This document shows positions 53,808 through 62,360 of a stretch of 64,000 bases of DNA, piece after piece (positions within the stretch are counted from its first letter, which is position 1; each line of letters starts with the position of its first letter). The stretch is from Mesonia oceanica (lineage in GTDB: Bacteria; Bacteroidota; Bacteroidia; Flavobacteriales; Flavobacteriaceae): positions 1 to 64,000 of the forward strand of contig NZ_CABVMM010000015.1 in assembly GCF_902499555.1 (NCBI RefSeq), read 5' to 3'. The notes below the pieces were generated by a model. That model was not told the DNA's origin. It saw only the letters and a program-made list of their open reading frames with translations, and searched no databases. The position numbers and the translations under genes are program-made.

Positions 53808-55094
53808 ATGAAAATTATAAAAAATCCATCGCAAGAAACCTGGGAAGAAGTCTTAAAAAGACCTACGCAAACCATCGATGATATAGAAGCTACCGTAAAT
53901 GAAATTTTTGCTGAAGTAAAATCAAAAGGTGATCAAGCCATTGCAAAATATACGAGTTTATTCGACGGGATTTCTTTAGCTAACATGGAAGTTTCTACGG
54001 AAGAAATGCAACAAGCACAAAAAGAAATTTCAACAGAACTCAAAGAAGCGATTCAACTAGCAAAAGATAATATTACCAAATTTCATGCGGCACAAAAAAC
54101 CGATCGGGTAGAAGTGGAAACGCAAAACGGAGTAAAATGCTGGCAAGAAAAACGACCGATTCAAAAAGTAGGTTTATACATTCCCGGTGGTTCAGCACCT
54201 TTATTTTCTACCATTTTAATGTTAGCTGTTCCCGCCCAATTAGCAGGCTGTCAAGAAATCGTACTATGTACTCCACCCGATAAAAACGGAAAAATTAATC
54301 CGGCCATTTTATATACTGCTCATTTATGTGGGGTTACTAAAATTTTTAAGGTGGGAGGGATTCAAGCGATTGCCGGTTTAACTTTTGGAACCAAAACGAT
54401 TCCGCAGGTTTATAAAATATTTGGTCCCGGAAATCAATTTGTAACGGTGGCCAAACAATTAGCAACTCGGTTTAATGTTGCCATTGATATGCCGGCGGGA
54501 CCTTCAGAGTTATTGGTTTTTGCCGATTCAACTGCCAACGCAAGTTTTGTTGCTTCAGATTTATTGTCTCAAGCGGAGCATGGAGCCGATAGTCAGGTGA
54601 TTTTGGTGACTACTTCCGAAGAAATTTTAAAAGAAGTTGAAAAAGAAGTACAGCAACAAATTCAGGATTTACCAAGACTAAAAATTGCGGAACAAGCTAT
54701 TGAAAATTCAAAATTAATTCTAGTTGAAAGCGAAGAAACGGCTTTAAATTTAATCAACGAATATGCTCCTGAACATTTTATTGTGGTGGTGCAAAACGAA
54801 GATTTTTTCGTGAGTGGAATTCAAAATGCAGGTTCAGTTTTTATTGGTAATTATACACCGGAAAGTGCCGGAGATTATGCTTCAGGAACCAATCATACGC
54901 TACCTACTAACGCTTATGCCAAACAATATAGCGGAGTGAATTTAGATAGTTTTCAAAAGAGTATGACCTTTCAAAAAATAAATGAAACCGGGATTCAAAC
55001 CATTGGTAAAGCTATCGAATTAATGGCTGAAGCAGAAGGTCTACAGGCGCACAAAAATGCGGTATCTTTAAGATTAAAGAGTGTAGCGTCATAA
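53808..55094 (+). CDS. hisD: Histidinol dehydrogenase
   Basis: A 428-residue zinc enzyme catalysing the last two oxidations from histidinol to histidine. Motifs seen include GPGNQFVTVAK, AEHGADSQVI and the catalytic Glu-His pair in YAPEHFIV, plus NHTLPT near the end. The open frame extends to 53745, overlapping hisG's end and running through the palindrome, so the ATG at 53808 (MKIIKNPSQE) is the likely start. Confidence 0.95.
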   Translation: MKIIKNPSQETWEEVLKRPTQTIDDIEATVNEIFAEVKSKGDQAIAKYTSLFDGISLANMEVSTEEMQQAQKEISTELKEAIQLAKDNITKFHAAQKTDRVEVETQNGVKCWQEKRPIQKVGLYIPGGSAPLFSTILMLAVPAQLAGCQEIVLCTPPDKNGKINPAILYTAHLCGVTKIFKVGGIQAIAGLTFGTKTIPQVYKIFGPGNQFVTVAKQLATRFNVAIDMPAGPSELLVFADSTANASFVASDLLSQAEHGADSQVILVTTSEEILKEVEKEVQQQIQDLPRLKIAEQAIENSKLILVESEETALNLINEYAPEHFIVVVQNEDFFVSGIQNAGSVFIGNYTPESAGDYASGTNHTLPTNAYAKQYSGVNLDSFQKSMTFQKINETGIQTIGKAIELMAEAEGLQAHKNAVSLRLKSVAS

Positions 55095-55099
55095 TCAGG

Positions 55100-55216
55100 A
55101 TGAGATCCCGGATCAAGTCCGGGATGACGATAACTAACTAGTTGTTAGGCTTGATTCAGCACCACATCATCTAAAGAATAGAGGTATAAATTTCACCTCA
55201 AGTGAATTCGAGAGGT
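55100..55216. repeat. Intergenic repeat cluster (hisD-hisC)
   Basis: Three units in the 134-base gap. Type B at 55100-55129 is ATGAGATCCCGG, then ATCAAGT, then CCGGGATGACG, a GC-rich hairpin. A half copy of type C lies near 55141-55172 (GGCTTGATTCAGCACCACATCAT). A degenerate type A lies at 55193-55216. Confidence 0.8.
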
Positions 55217-55228
55217 AAAACAATAAAT

Positions 55229-56284
55229 ATGAGCGACTTTAATTTACAAAATTTGGTACGAGCAAACGTGCAAGCGTTAAAAACGTATTCGTCTGCAAGA
55301 GATGAATATCAAGCAAATGGCGATAAAATGGTTTTTCTCGACGCCAATGAAAATCCGTTTGAGAATGGTTTAAATCGTTATCCAGATCCGCAACAACGCG
55401 ATTTGAAGGCAGTATTGGCAAAGCTAAAAAATGTAAAGCAAGAACAGATTTTATTAGGGAACGGGAGCGATGAAGTCTTAGATTTATTATTCCGCGCTTT
55501 TTGTGAACCCGGCATCGATAAGGTGATTACCTTACCACCAACATACGGGATGTATAAGGTTTTAGCCCAAATTAATAATATCGAAAATCGGGAAGTTTTA
55601 TTGACGGAAGAATTTCAGCTCGATGTAAAATCTATTTTAAAATCGGCAGATAAACAAACCAAGTTACTTTTTATCTGTTCGCCTAACAACCCGACGGGAA
55701 ATGCGTTTGATGCCCGAGAAATAAAAGCCATTTTAGAAAATTTCAGGGGAATTGTCGTTATCGATGAAGCTTATATAGATTTTTCATCATATGAGAGTTG
55801 GATTGGCTTTCTTGATCTTTATCCCAATTTAATCGTCACCCAAACGCTTTCTAAAGCTTACGGAATGGCTGGAATTCGATTGGGGGTTTGCTACGCCTCT
55901 TCAGCAATTATTTCAATATTAACTAAAATTAAACCTCCTTATAACGTCAATCAATTAACTCAGCAAAAAGCTTTAGAGCGTGTGTTGGCTGTTGACGAGG
56001 TTTTTGATGAAGTTGAAATGATTTTAAAAGAACGAATTCAGTTGATAAAAGCGCTGGAGGAGATTAGTTTTATTCAAGAAATTTATCCTACCGATGCCAA
56101 TTTTGTACTAGTGAAAGTTGATGATGCCAACAAGCGTTATCAAGAATTGATTGAAAAAGGAATTGTGATTAGAAACCGAACTACGCAGCCACTTTGCGAA
56201 AACACCTTGCGTTTTACGATTGGAACTTTTGAGGAGAATAAAAAGTTAGTTGAAAATTTAAGAATCATAGATAAAGAAATTTAA
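55229..56284 (+). CDS. hisC: Histidinol-phosphate aminotransferase
   Basis: A 351-residue PLP enzyme converting imidazole-acetol phosphate to histidinol phosphate. The PLP lysine is in TLSKAYGMAG, with the preceding IDEAYIDF strand and GNGSDEVLDLLF near the start of the large domain. The ATG at 55229 (MSDFNLQNLV) is preferred to the in-frame start at 55202, which lies within the palindrome. Confidence 0.95.
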   Translation: MSDFNLQNLVRANVQALKTYSSARDEYQANGDKMVFLDANENPFENGLNRYPDPQQRDLKAVLAKLKNVKQEQILLGNGSDEVLDLLFRAFCEPGIDKVITLPPTYGMYKVLAQINNIENREVLLTEEFQLDVKSILKSADKQTKLLFICSPNNPTGNAFDAREIKAILENFRGIVVIDEAYIDFSSYESWIGFLDLYPNLIVTQTLSKAYGMAGIRLGVCYASSAIISILTKIKPPYNVNQLTQQKALERVLAVDEVFDEVEMILKERIQLIKALEEISFIQEIYPTDANFVLVKVDDANKRYQELIEKGIVIRNRTTQPLCENTLRFTIGTFEENKKLVENLRIIDKEI

Positions 56285-56310
56285 TAGAATTGAAATTAAC
56301 TATATATCTT

Positions 56311-56389
56311 CCTGTAAGGTCTTTTTTGATCTTGTAGGTATGAAAATCGATGAAAATTGATACTATAAGGTTTTTGAAACCTTGCAGGA
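56311..56389. repeat. Intergenic repeat, type D (hisC-hisB)
   Basis: CCTGTAAGGTC...GATCTTGTAGG at 56311-56338 and TATAAGGTTTTTGAAACCTTGCAGG at 56364-56389 are two related hairpins with AAGGT / ACCTT arms. The type differs from A-C in the same operon. The 188-base gap has nothing else. Confidence 0.75.
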
Positions 56390-56472
56390 AAAAAGGAAAT
56401 ACAATTTAAATTAATATATGTTTAGTTAAGGCAGATTTGATCTGTTATTTCATACTAATCAAAAAAAATTAT

Positions 56473-57615
56473 ATGAAAAAAATCCTATTTATAGACCGTG
56501 ATGGAACGTTAATTCACGAACCGGAAGATTACCAAATTGACAGTTTAGATAAACTTGAATTTTATCCAGAGGTGATTTACTACCTTTCAAAAATCGCTAA
56601 AGAATTAGATTATGAGTTGGTGATGGTAACCAATCAAGATGGTTTGGGAACCGAAGAATTTCCAGAAAAAGATTTCTGGCCCATTCAACATTTTATAGAG
56701 AAAGTTTTTGCCAATGAAGGAGCGGGGTTTAAAGAAAGTCTAATCGATAAAACGTATGCTGAAGAAAATGCCGAGACCCGAAAACCCAACATAGGTTTAT
56801 TAAAACAACAAGGTTATTTAGAGGAAGGAAAATACGATTTAAAAAACTCGTTCATGGTGGGTGATCGTTTAACCGATGTAGAATTTGCATATAATTTTGG
56901 CGGAAAAGGTATCTTCATCAATACACACGCAGAATTGGGTGCCGATGAAATTAAGAACAATAAAGAAGAGGTTGAAAATGCTATCGCCTTACAAACCGAC
57001 TCGTGGAAAGAAATTTATGAGTTTTTAAAACTAAAAGATAGAACAGCAGAAGTTCATAGAAAAACCAATGAAACCGATATTTCTATCGAATTAAATTTAG
57101 ATGGAACCGGTAAAAGTGAAATTGAGACAGGAATTGCATTTTTCAATCATATGTTAGACCAACTTTCACGTCACGGTCAGATGGATTTAAAGATTAAGGT
57201 AAAAGGCGATTTAGAAGTTGATGAACATCATACCATTGAAGATACCGCCATTGCCCTAGGTGAAGTGTTTCAGCAAGCTTTAGGTAACAAATTAGGAATT
57301 GAGCGTTATGGTTTTTGTTTACCGATGGATGATTGTTTAGCACAAGTGGCTATCGATTTTGGAGGTAGAAATTGGTTAGTTTGGGAAGCCGATTTTCAAC
57401 GAGAAATGATTGGAAAAATGCCAACCGAAATGTTTTATCATTTCTTCAAATCTTTTTCAGACGGAGCAAAAGCAAACCTAAATATTAAAGCAGAAGGCAC
57501 AAATGAGCATCATAAAATTGAAGCCATTTTTAAAGCTTGGGCAAAAGCTATTAAAGCTGCCGTAAAACGAGATACTGAAAAAATGATTTTGCCAAGTACT
57601 AAAGGAATGCTTTAG
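56473..57615 (+). CDS. hisB: Bifunctional histidinol-phosphatase / imidazoleglycerol-phosphate dehydratase
   Basis: A 380-residue fusion. Residues 1-165 are a HAD-family histidinol phosphatase with nucleophile Asp8 and Asp10 (FIDRDGTL). From about 185 onward is imidazoleglycerol-phosphate dehydratase with its metal-binding HH-x-x-E type motifs (DEHHTIEDTAIALGE, NEHHKIEAIFKAW). The ATG at 56473 (MKKILFIDRDG) is preferred to 56437. Confidence 0.95.
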   Translation: MKKILFIDRDGTLIHEPEDYQIDSLDKLEFYPEVIYYLSKIAKELDYELVMVTNQDGLGTEEFPEKDFWPIQHFIEKVFANEGAGFKESLIDKTYAEENAETRKPNIGLLKQQGYLEEGKYDLKNSFMVGDRLTDVEFAYNFGGKGIFINTHAELGADEIKNNKEEVENAIALQTDSWKEIYEFLKLKDRTAEVHRKTNETDISIELNLDGTGKSEIETGIAFFNHMLDQLSRHGQMDLKIKVKGDLEVDEHHTIEDTAIALGEVFQQALGNKLGIERYGFCLPMDDCLAQVAIDFGGRNWLVWEADFQREMIGKMPTEMFYHFFKSFSDGAKANLNIKAEGTNEHHKIEAIFKAWAKAIKAAVKRDTEKMILPSTKGML

Positions 57616-57644
57616 GAGAACTGAGATGTTAGAGATGAGAATTC

Positions 57645-57788
57645 GTCATACTGAACTTGATTCAGTATCACATCAAGTTTAGAAGATGTTACGAAAGAAA
57701 AACAGGATGAGATTCCAGATCAAGTCTGGAATGACGTCGCTAGAAAGAAAAATAAAGCTAGATTATACTGAACTTGTTTCAATATTTC
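57645..57788. repeat. Intergenic repeat cluster (hisB-hisH)
   Basis: Type C at 57645-57677 (CATACTGAACTTG...CAGTATCACATCAAG), type B at 57705-57736 (GATGAGATTCCAG, then ATCAAGTC, then TGGAATGACG), and a second partial type C at 57764-57788. The B copy has compensating changes in both arms relative to the 55100 and 58522 copies (CCGG/CCGG replaced by CCAG/CTGG). Confidence 0.8.
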
Positions 57789-57847
57789 AAAAGAATATGA
57801 TTAATAAAAACTATATACTCAATTCTAACTACTAATTACTAAATGAA

Positions 57848-58429
57848 ATGAAAATAGTCATTATCAATTACGGAGCGGGAAATATACAAAGCATCAAATT
57901 TGCGATACAGCGATTGGGCTTTGAAGCCAAACTGTCTGATGATGTTGAAGAAATTCAGCAAGCCGGTCGAGTGATTTTCCCGGGTGTAGGCGAAGCGAGT
58001 AGTGCGATGAAAAAATTAAAAGCAACCGGATTAGATCAACTGATTCCGCAATTAACACAACCGGTATTGGGTATTTGTTTAGGCATGCAATTAATGTGTC
58101 AGCACTCAGAAGAAGGAAATACTAAAGGTTTAGGAGTTTTTGATGTTGAAGTGAAGCGTTTTTCAAATCAAGTAAAAGTTCCGCAGATAGGATGGAATCA
58201 AATTTCAAATCTTAAATCAGAATTATTTCAAGGTGTAAAAGAACAAGAATTTATGTATCTCGTACATAGTTTTTATGCTGAAAAATGTGACGAGATGATT
58301 GCAGAAACCACTTATGATGTTCCGTATGCTTCAGCTTTACAGAAAGACAATTTTTATGGAGTTCAGTTTCATCCTGAAAAAAGTAGTGATGCCGGAGAAA
58401 AAATACTAGAGAATTTTTTGAAAGGCTAA
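57848..58429 (+). CDS. hisH: Imidazole glycerol phosphate synthase, glutaminase subunit
   Basis: A 193-residue class I glutamine amidotransferase that feeds ammonia to HisF. Triad: Cys77 (GICLGMQLM), His175 and Glu177 (FHPEKS). It starts at the second of two nearby ATGs; the first (57843) reads only ATG-AAA-TGA. Confidence 0.95.
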   Translation: MKIVIINYGAGNIQSIKFAIQRLGFEAKLSDDVEEIQQAGRVIFPGVGEASSAMKKLKATGLDQLIPQLTQPVLGICLGMQLMCQHSEEGNTKGLGVFDVEVKRFSNQVKVPQIGWNQISNLKSELFQGVKEQEFMYLVHSFYAEKCDEMIAETTYDVPYASALQKDNFYGVQFHPEKSSDAGEKILENFLKG

Positions 58430-58440
58430 AAAGATATCGC

Positions 58441-58552
58441 TTCATGCTGAACATGTCTGCCGGCGAGGCAGGCTTGATTCAGCATCACATCTAAGTGATA
58501 GTTTTTTTTTAATAAATATGCGATGAGATCCCGGATCGAGTCCGGGATGACG
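58441..58552. repeat. Intergenic repeat cluster (hisH-hisA)
   Basis: Type C at 58441-58492 is CATGCTGAACATG, TCTGCCGGCGAGGCAG, GCTTGATTCAGCATCACAT: an outer TGCTGAA / TTCAGCA stem around an inner CTGCC / GGCAG hairpin. Type B at 58522-58552 is GATGAGATCCCGG, ATCGAGT, CCGGGATGACG. Confidence 0.85.
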
Positions 58553-58580
58553 AAAAGTCTAAACGAAATCTAATTTAACT

Positions 58581-59306
58581 ATGAGAATCATTCCAGCCAT
58601 AGATATTATAGACGCTAAGTGTGTTCGACTTTCCAAAGGCGATTACAGCACGAAGAAAGTCTATAATGAAAATCCGCTAGAAATAGCAAAACAATTTGAA
58701 GCGCACGGAATTCAACATTTGCATTTAGTCGATTTAGACGGAGCAAAAAGTAAACATATTGTCAACTATAAAATCTTAGAAGAAATCGCTTCAAGAACAA
58801 AGTTGAAAATCGATTTTGGTGGCGGACTTAAATCTGATGAAGACCTACGTATCGCTTTTGAAAGTGGAGCGAAGCAAATTACCGGCGGAAGTATTGCAGT
58901 AAAAGATAAATCGCTTTTTAGCAGTTGGATTCAGCAGTATGGAAACGAAAAAATTATTTTGGGAGCCGATGCAAAAGAGGAGAAAATTGCCATTTCAGGC
59001 TGGCAAGAAGATTCTAAAGAAGAATTGATTCCGTTTATTCAAGAATATCAAGAAGAAGGAATTCAATACGTGATTTGCACTGATATTAGTAAAGATGGTA
59101 TGCTCGAAGGTCCGTCGTTTCAATTATATCAAAAAATACTAGAAGAATGTCAAGGCGTTAAATTAATTGCTTCCGGCGGAATTTCAACCTTCAAAGAACT
59201 CCCCAAACTCGCTGAACTCGGTTGCGAAGGAACCATTATTGGTAAAGCGATTTATGAAAATAGAATTAGTTTAAAACAACTAGAAAACTATATTTTAGAA
59301 AGTTGA
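58581..59306 (+). CDS. hisA: ProFAR isomerase (HisA)
   Basis: A 241-residue TIM-barrel isomerase of the histidine pathway. The N-terminal IPAIDIIDAKCVRLSKGDY has the catalytic Asp8, and the opposite catalytic Asp lies in CTDISKDGML (near 175). Phosphate-binding ASGGIS is at the C-terminal side. It follows a repeat-filled gap after hisH. Confidence 0.95.
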   Translation: MRIIPAIDIIDAKCVRLSKGDYSTKKVYNENPLEIAKQFEAHGIQHLHLVDLDGAKSKHIVNYKILEEIASRTKLKIDFGGGLKSDEDLRIAFESGAKQITGGSIAVKDKSLFSSWIQQYGNEKIILGADAKEEKIAISGWQEDSKEELIPFIQEYQEEGIQYVICTDISKDGMLEGPSFQLYQKILEECQGVKLIASGGISTFKELPKLAELGCEGTIIGKAIYENRISLKQLENYILES

Positions 59307-59330
59307 TATTTAGTAATCAGGAATGAAGAG

Positions 59331-59442
59331 CGTCATGCTGAACCTGCCTGCCGGCGAGGTAGGCTTATTTCAGCATCACATTCAGATTGTAATTTAGTTA
59401 AAACAAAACCTAATGAGATCCCATATTAAGTCCGAGAGGACA
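59331..59442. repeat. Intergenic repeat cluster (hisA-hisF)
   Basis: Type C at 59331-59381 (CATGCTGAACCTG, CCTGCCGGCGAGGTAGG, TTTCAGCATCACATT) and a decayed type B at 59412-59442 (AATGAGATCCCATATTAAGT then CCGAGAGGACA). The 212-base gap otherwise holds nothing. Confidence 0.75.
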
Positions 59443-59518
59443 AATAAGAAATAGAGGTCTTAGAATTAAATAAAGCTAGAAGCCAATGGCTAAAAGCCGT
59501 AAACAGTAAACTACACAA

Positions 59519-60274
59519 ATGCTTACCAAACGAATTATTCCTTGCCTAGATATCAAAAACGGAAGAACAGTAAAAGGCGTGAACTTCCTAGATTTAAGAG
59601 ATGCCGGTGATCCGGTAGAACTGGCACAATTTTATGCAGAAAATGGCGCTGATGAATTAGTGTTTTTAGATATTTCTGCTACTGAAGAGAAACGTAAAAC
59701 TTTAGCAGATTTAGTGCTTCGCGTGGCCGAAAAAGTGAATATTCCGTTTACGGTTGGCGGCGGAATTTCTTCTGTAGAAGATGTAGATGTATTGTTGCAA
59801 TCCGGCGCCGATAAGGTTTCCATCAATTCTTCCGCAGTTAAAAGACCGCAATTAATTAATGAACTTTCTGCTAAATTTGGAAGTCAATGTGTGGTTGTAG
59901 CTATTGATGCCAAAAAAGTTGAGGATGTGTGGAAAGTACATTTGGTAGGCGGTAAGTTAGCTACCGAACTCAATCTTTTTGATTGGGCAAAAGAAGTAGA
60001 ACAACGAGGTGCGGGAGAAATTTTATTTACTTCCATGAATAACGATGGGACTAAAAATGGCTTTGCCAATCAAGCTTTAGCTCAACTTTCTACAGGCTTA
60101 AATATTCCGATCATTGCCTCGGGCGGAGCAGGAAATATGCAGCATTTTGCAGATACGTTTAAAGAAGGTAAAGCCGATGCAGCTCTTGCAGCGAGTGTTT
60201 TTCATTTTAAAGAAATTGCCATTCCAGAGTTAAAAGAATTTTTAAATGAAGAAGGAATTTTAGTTAGAAAATAA
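59519..60274 (+). CDS. hisF: Imidazole glycerol phosphate synthase, cyclase subunit
   Basis: A 251-residue TIM-barrel subunit that cyclises PRFAR with ammonia from HisH. Catalytic Asp11 in IPCLDIKNGRTVKG and Asp near 130 in VVVAIDAKK. The phosphate loops GGGISS and ASGGAGN are present. Homologous to HisA. Confidence 0.96.
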   Translation: MLTKRIIPCLDIKNGRTVKGVNFLDLRDAGDPVELAQFYAENGADELVFLDISATEEKRKTLADLVLRVAEKVNIPFTVGGGISSVEDVDVLLQSGADKVSINSSAVKRPQLINELSAKFGSQCVVVAIDAKKVEDVWKVHLVGGKLATELNLFDWAKEVEQRGAGEILFTSMNNDGTKNGFANQALAQLSTGLNIPIIASGGAGNMQHFADTFKEGKADAALAASVFHFKEIAIPELKEFLNEEGILVRK

Positions 60275-60285
60275 AATTTAGTGGC

Positions 60286-60438
60286 GTCTTGCTGAACTTG
60301 TTATACTGAGCTTGTCGATGTGTTAATTCAGCATCACATTTAGATACTAATATTTTTAAAACAAAACACAATGAAATCCCGAATTAAGTTTGGGATAACA
60401 AAAAATTGATAATATCACCTCGAGCGGAGTCGAGAGGT
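60286..60438. repeat. Intergenic repeat cluster (hisF-hisIE)
   Basis: A type C-like block at 60286-60342 (TTGCTGAACTTG...TTCAGCATCACATTT with an inner insert), a decayed type B at 60370-60400 (AATGAAATCCCGAATTAAGT then TTGGGATAACA), and an intact type A at 60415-60438 (TCACCTCGAGCGGAGTCGAG then AGGT). Confidence 0.8.
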
Positions 60439-60453
60439 CTTTAAATAAAAAAT

Positions 60454-61050
60454 ATGAATATAGATTTTAATAAAAATAGCGACGGACTTGTACCGGCAAT
60501 TATTCAAGATGCAAAAACCTTGAAAGTATTGATGTTGGGCTATATGAATGAAGAAGCCTTTTTAAAGACCAATGAGTCTAAAAAAGTGACATTTTATAGC
60601 CGATCCAAACAACGATTATGGACAAAAGGCGAGGAGAGTGGTAATTTTTTACATTTGGTCGATATCAAATTAGATTGCGATAACGATACGTTGTTGATTC
60701 ATGTAAATCCCGAAGGGCCTGTTTGTCATAAAGGTACAGATACGTGTTGGCAAGAAAAAAACAAACAAGATTATGGTTTTGTTTCTGAATTGGAACAAAT
60801 CATTGAAAACCGAAAAAATCAATCGGTTGCCCAAGATAGCTATGTAGCTTCCCTCTTTGAAAAAGGAATTAATAAAATTGCGCAGAAAGTAGGAGAAGAA
60901 GCCGTAGAAGTGGTAATTGAATCGAAAGATGATAACGATGATTTATTTTTAAATGAATCTGCAGATTTGTTATTTCATTATTTAATTTTGCTGAATGCCA
61001 AAGGCTTTCAGTTAAATGATATTGTCAAGGTTTTACAAAAAAGACATTAA
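60454..61050 (+). CDS. hisI: Bifunctional phosphoribosyl-AMP cyclohydrolase / phosphoribosyl-ATP pyrophosphatase
   Basis: A 198-residue HisIE fusion. The N-terminal cyclohydrolase (about 1-110) has FYSRSKQRLWTKGEESGN and the zinc ligands in CDNDTLLIHV and CHKGTDTCW. The C-terminal pyrophosphatase (about 115-198) has KVGEEAVEVVIESK. Its stop codon overlaps the thiamine pyrophosphokinase start by one base. Confidence 0.95.
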   Translation: MNIDFNKNSDGLVPAIIQDAKTLKVLMLGYMNEEAFLKTNESKKVTFYSRSKQRLWTKGEESGNFLHLVDIKLDCDNDTLLIHVNPEGPVCHKGTDTCWQEKNKQDYGFVSELEQIIENRKNQSVAQDSYVASLFEKGINKIAQKVGEEAVEVVIESKDDNDDLFLNESADLLFHYLILLNAKGFQLNDIVKVLQKRH

Positions 61051-61694
61051 TGCACATACATCGAGAAAATTATCGATTTGATAGTGAAGTAGTTTTATTT
61101 ATCAACGGTCAATTCCCTAGTATCGTTCCTGAATTAACTCATTTTAAAAAAATATTTTGTACTGATGGTGCCTATAAAAATCTTCATCAGTTAAATATTC
61201 AACCCGATGTAGTTTCCGGTGATTTTGATTCGGTTTTAGTTTCAGAAATTTCTTCAGCAGTGAAAGTGATCGAAACGCCCGATCAAAATGCCACTGATTT
61301 TGAAAAAGCTTTGCGAATCATTATTGAGGAAGGTTTTAAGAGTGTTTCGGTTTTTGGCTGTAGCGGATTAGAACAAGATCATTTTTTGGGAAATTTAACT
61401 TCTATGCTCAAGCATAAACACGAAATTGACATTCGCTGTTTTGACGATTTCGGATTTTATTTTTTTGCAGAAAAAGAAACTGAAATTGAAGGATTTCAAC
61501 AAGAGGTTTTTTCTCTATACCCATTTCCTGAAGCAAAAAAGATCACTTCTACCGGAGTAAAATATTCTTTACAAAATGAAAACCTAACTATCACATCCCG
61601 AATAGGAACACGAAATACCATCCTAGAAAATCGGGCAACGGTAAGTTTTCAAGAAGGGAATTTGTTGCTGTTTATTCAGGATCGATTATTATAA
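61050..61694 (+). CDS. Thiamine pyrophosphokinase
   Basis: A 214-residue enzyme of the TPK/ThiN family converting thiamine to thiamine diphosphate. Motifs: CTDGAYKNL, PDVVSGDFDSV (metal- and substrate-binding) and ATDFEKALR, with GLEQDHFLGNL. It is fused translationally to the his operon by the overlapping TAATG with hisIE. The reason for co-transcription with histidine genes is not obvious. Confidence 0.9.
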   Translation: MHIHRENYRFDSEVVLFINGQFPSIVPELTHFKKIFCTDGAYKNLHQLNIQPDVVSGDFDSVLVSEISSAVKVIETPDQNATDFEKALRIIIEEGFKSVSVFGCSGLEQDHFLGNLTSMLKHKHEIDIRCFDDFGFYFFAEKETEIEGFQQEVFSLYPFPEAKKITSTGVKYSLQNENLTITSRIGTRNTILENRATVSFQEGNLLLFIQDRLL

Positions 61695-61711
61695 AATAAT
61701 TATCATATTCA

Positions 61712-61728
61712 TAGATGAAATTCATCTA
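61712..61728. other. Perfect inverted repeat after the thiamine pyrophosphokinase gene
   Basis: TAGATGAA-A-TTCATCTA, an eight-base perfect palindrome 18 bases after the last gene of the his operon. Only a broken T-rich stretch follows, so a terminator role is doubtful. Confidence 0.35.
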
Positions 61729-61758
61729 ACTATTTTGAGGTTTTATCTTAATTACATC

Positions 61759-62253
61759 TCAAGAAAAATTATAGTTTAAATCTATATATCCTATACAGCC
61801 CTCTTCGTTATAACTAATGCTAGTTACCTTGACTTTTCCATTTTTAAAACTTTCTGTACCGGCATTCTTATATTCAAATGTATTCCGCATAGGCTATTTT
61901 GGCTCCTAACGAATTAAGTGAGCCATCTACCTTTTTAGTTATTTCCGTAAAAATATGGTTCCATACAATCCTTCGGCAGACATTCTATAAGCAGACTTAT
62001 AAGCACTACGTTCTAATTGCTCAGCATTCTATAGAATATTTATTCTAGCTCTCGATGTTCTACAAAGTCACTAGCATATTTGTTAGAAGAAGATATAATT
62101 GTGCTAGTGTGATGATAATCAATAGTTTGATTACTGTTGATCAAATTTTTATCGAACGTATCACCATTCACTATAAAACCATCTATTATCGGAGGTATCA
62201 TCATAACTAAAAGAAATCATTAAAAATAAAAACAATAAGAATAGATTTTTTAC
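61759..62253 (-). pseudogene. Decayed gene for a secreted protein
   Basis: The 666-base gap between the his operon and the helicase holds a broken gene on the minus strand. Pieces in shifting frames read: a signal-peptide-like KNLFLLFLFLMISFS (with GTA where a start codon is expected, 62253), IIDGFIVNGDTFDKNLI, SSSNKYASDFVEHRELE then stop, NAEQLERSAYKSAYRM, a shift at a T run, ITKKVDGSLNSLGAKIAY, another shift, then NAGTESFKNGKVKVTSI and YIDLNYNFS with a stop at 61759. At least three frame shifts and one or two stops. Family unknown. Confidence 0.7.
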
Positions 62254-62360
62254 TTATACAAAAAAGTAATTATTTTAACTGATATTTAAAATAGTTATCT
62301 AAATATTTCAATTTTTTTATTGAATTAGAACTACTTTTACAGCAAAATAGGAGTTAAGCT

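Noticed and set aside
53771..60438. CRISPR array from the repeated units in the his operon
   Set aside because: The repeats are palindromic, of four types, unevenly spaced and separated by genes. There are no equal-length spacers and no cas genes.
61888..61890. Start of an intact 43-residue gene at the end of the decayed region
   Set aside because: The frame runs directly on from the neighbouring broken frames of one protein and begins at a frame-shift point, so it is part of the pseudogene.
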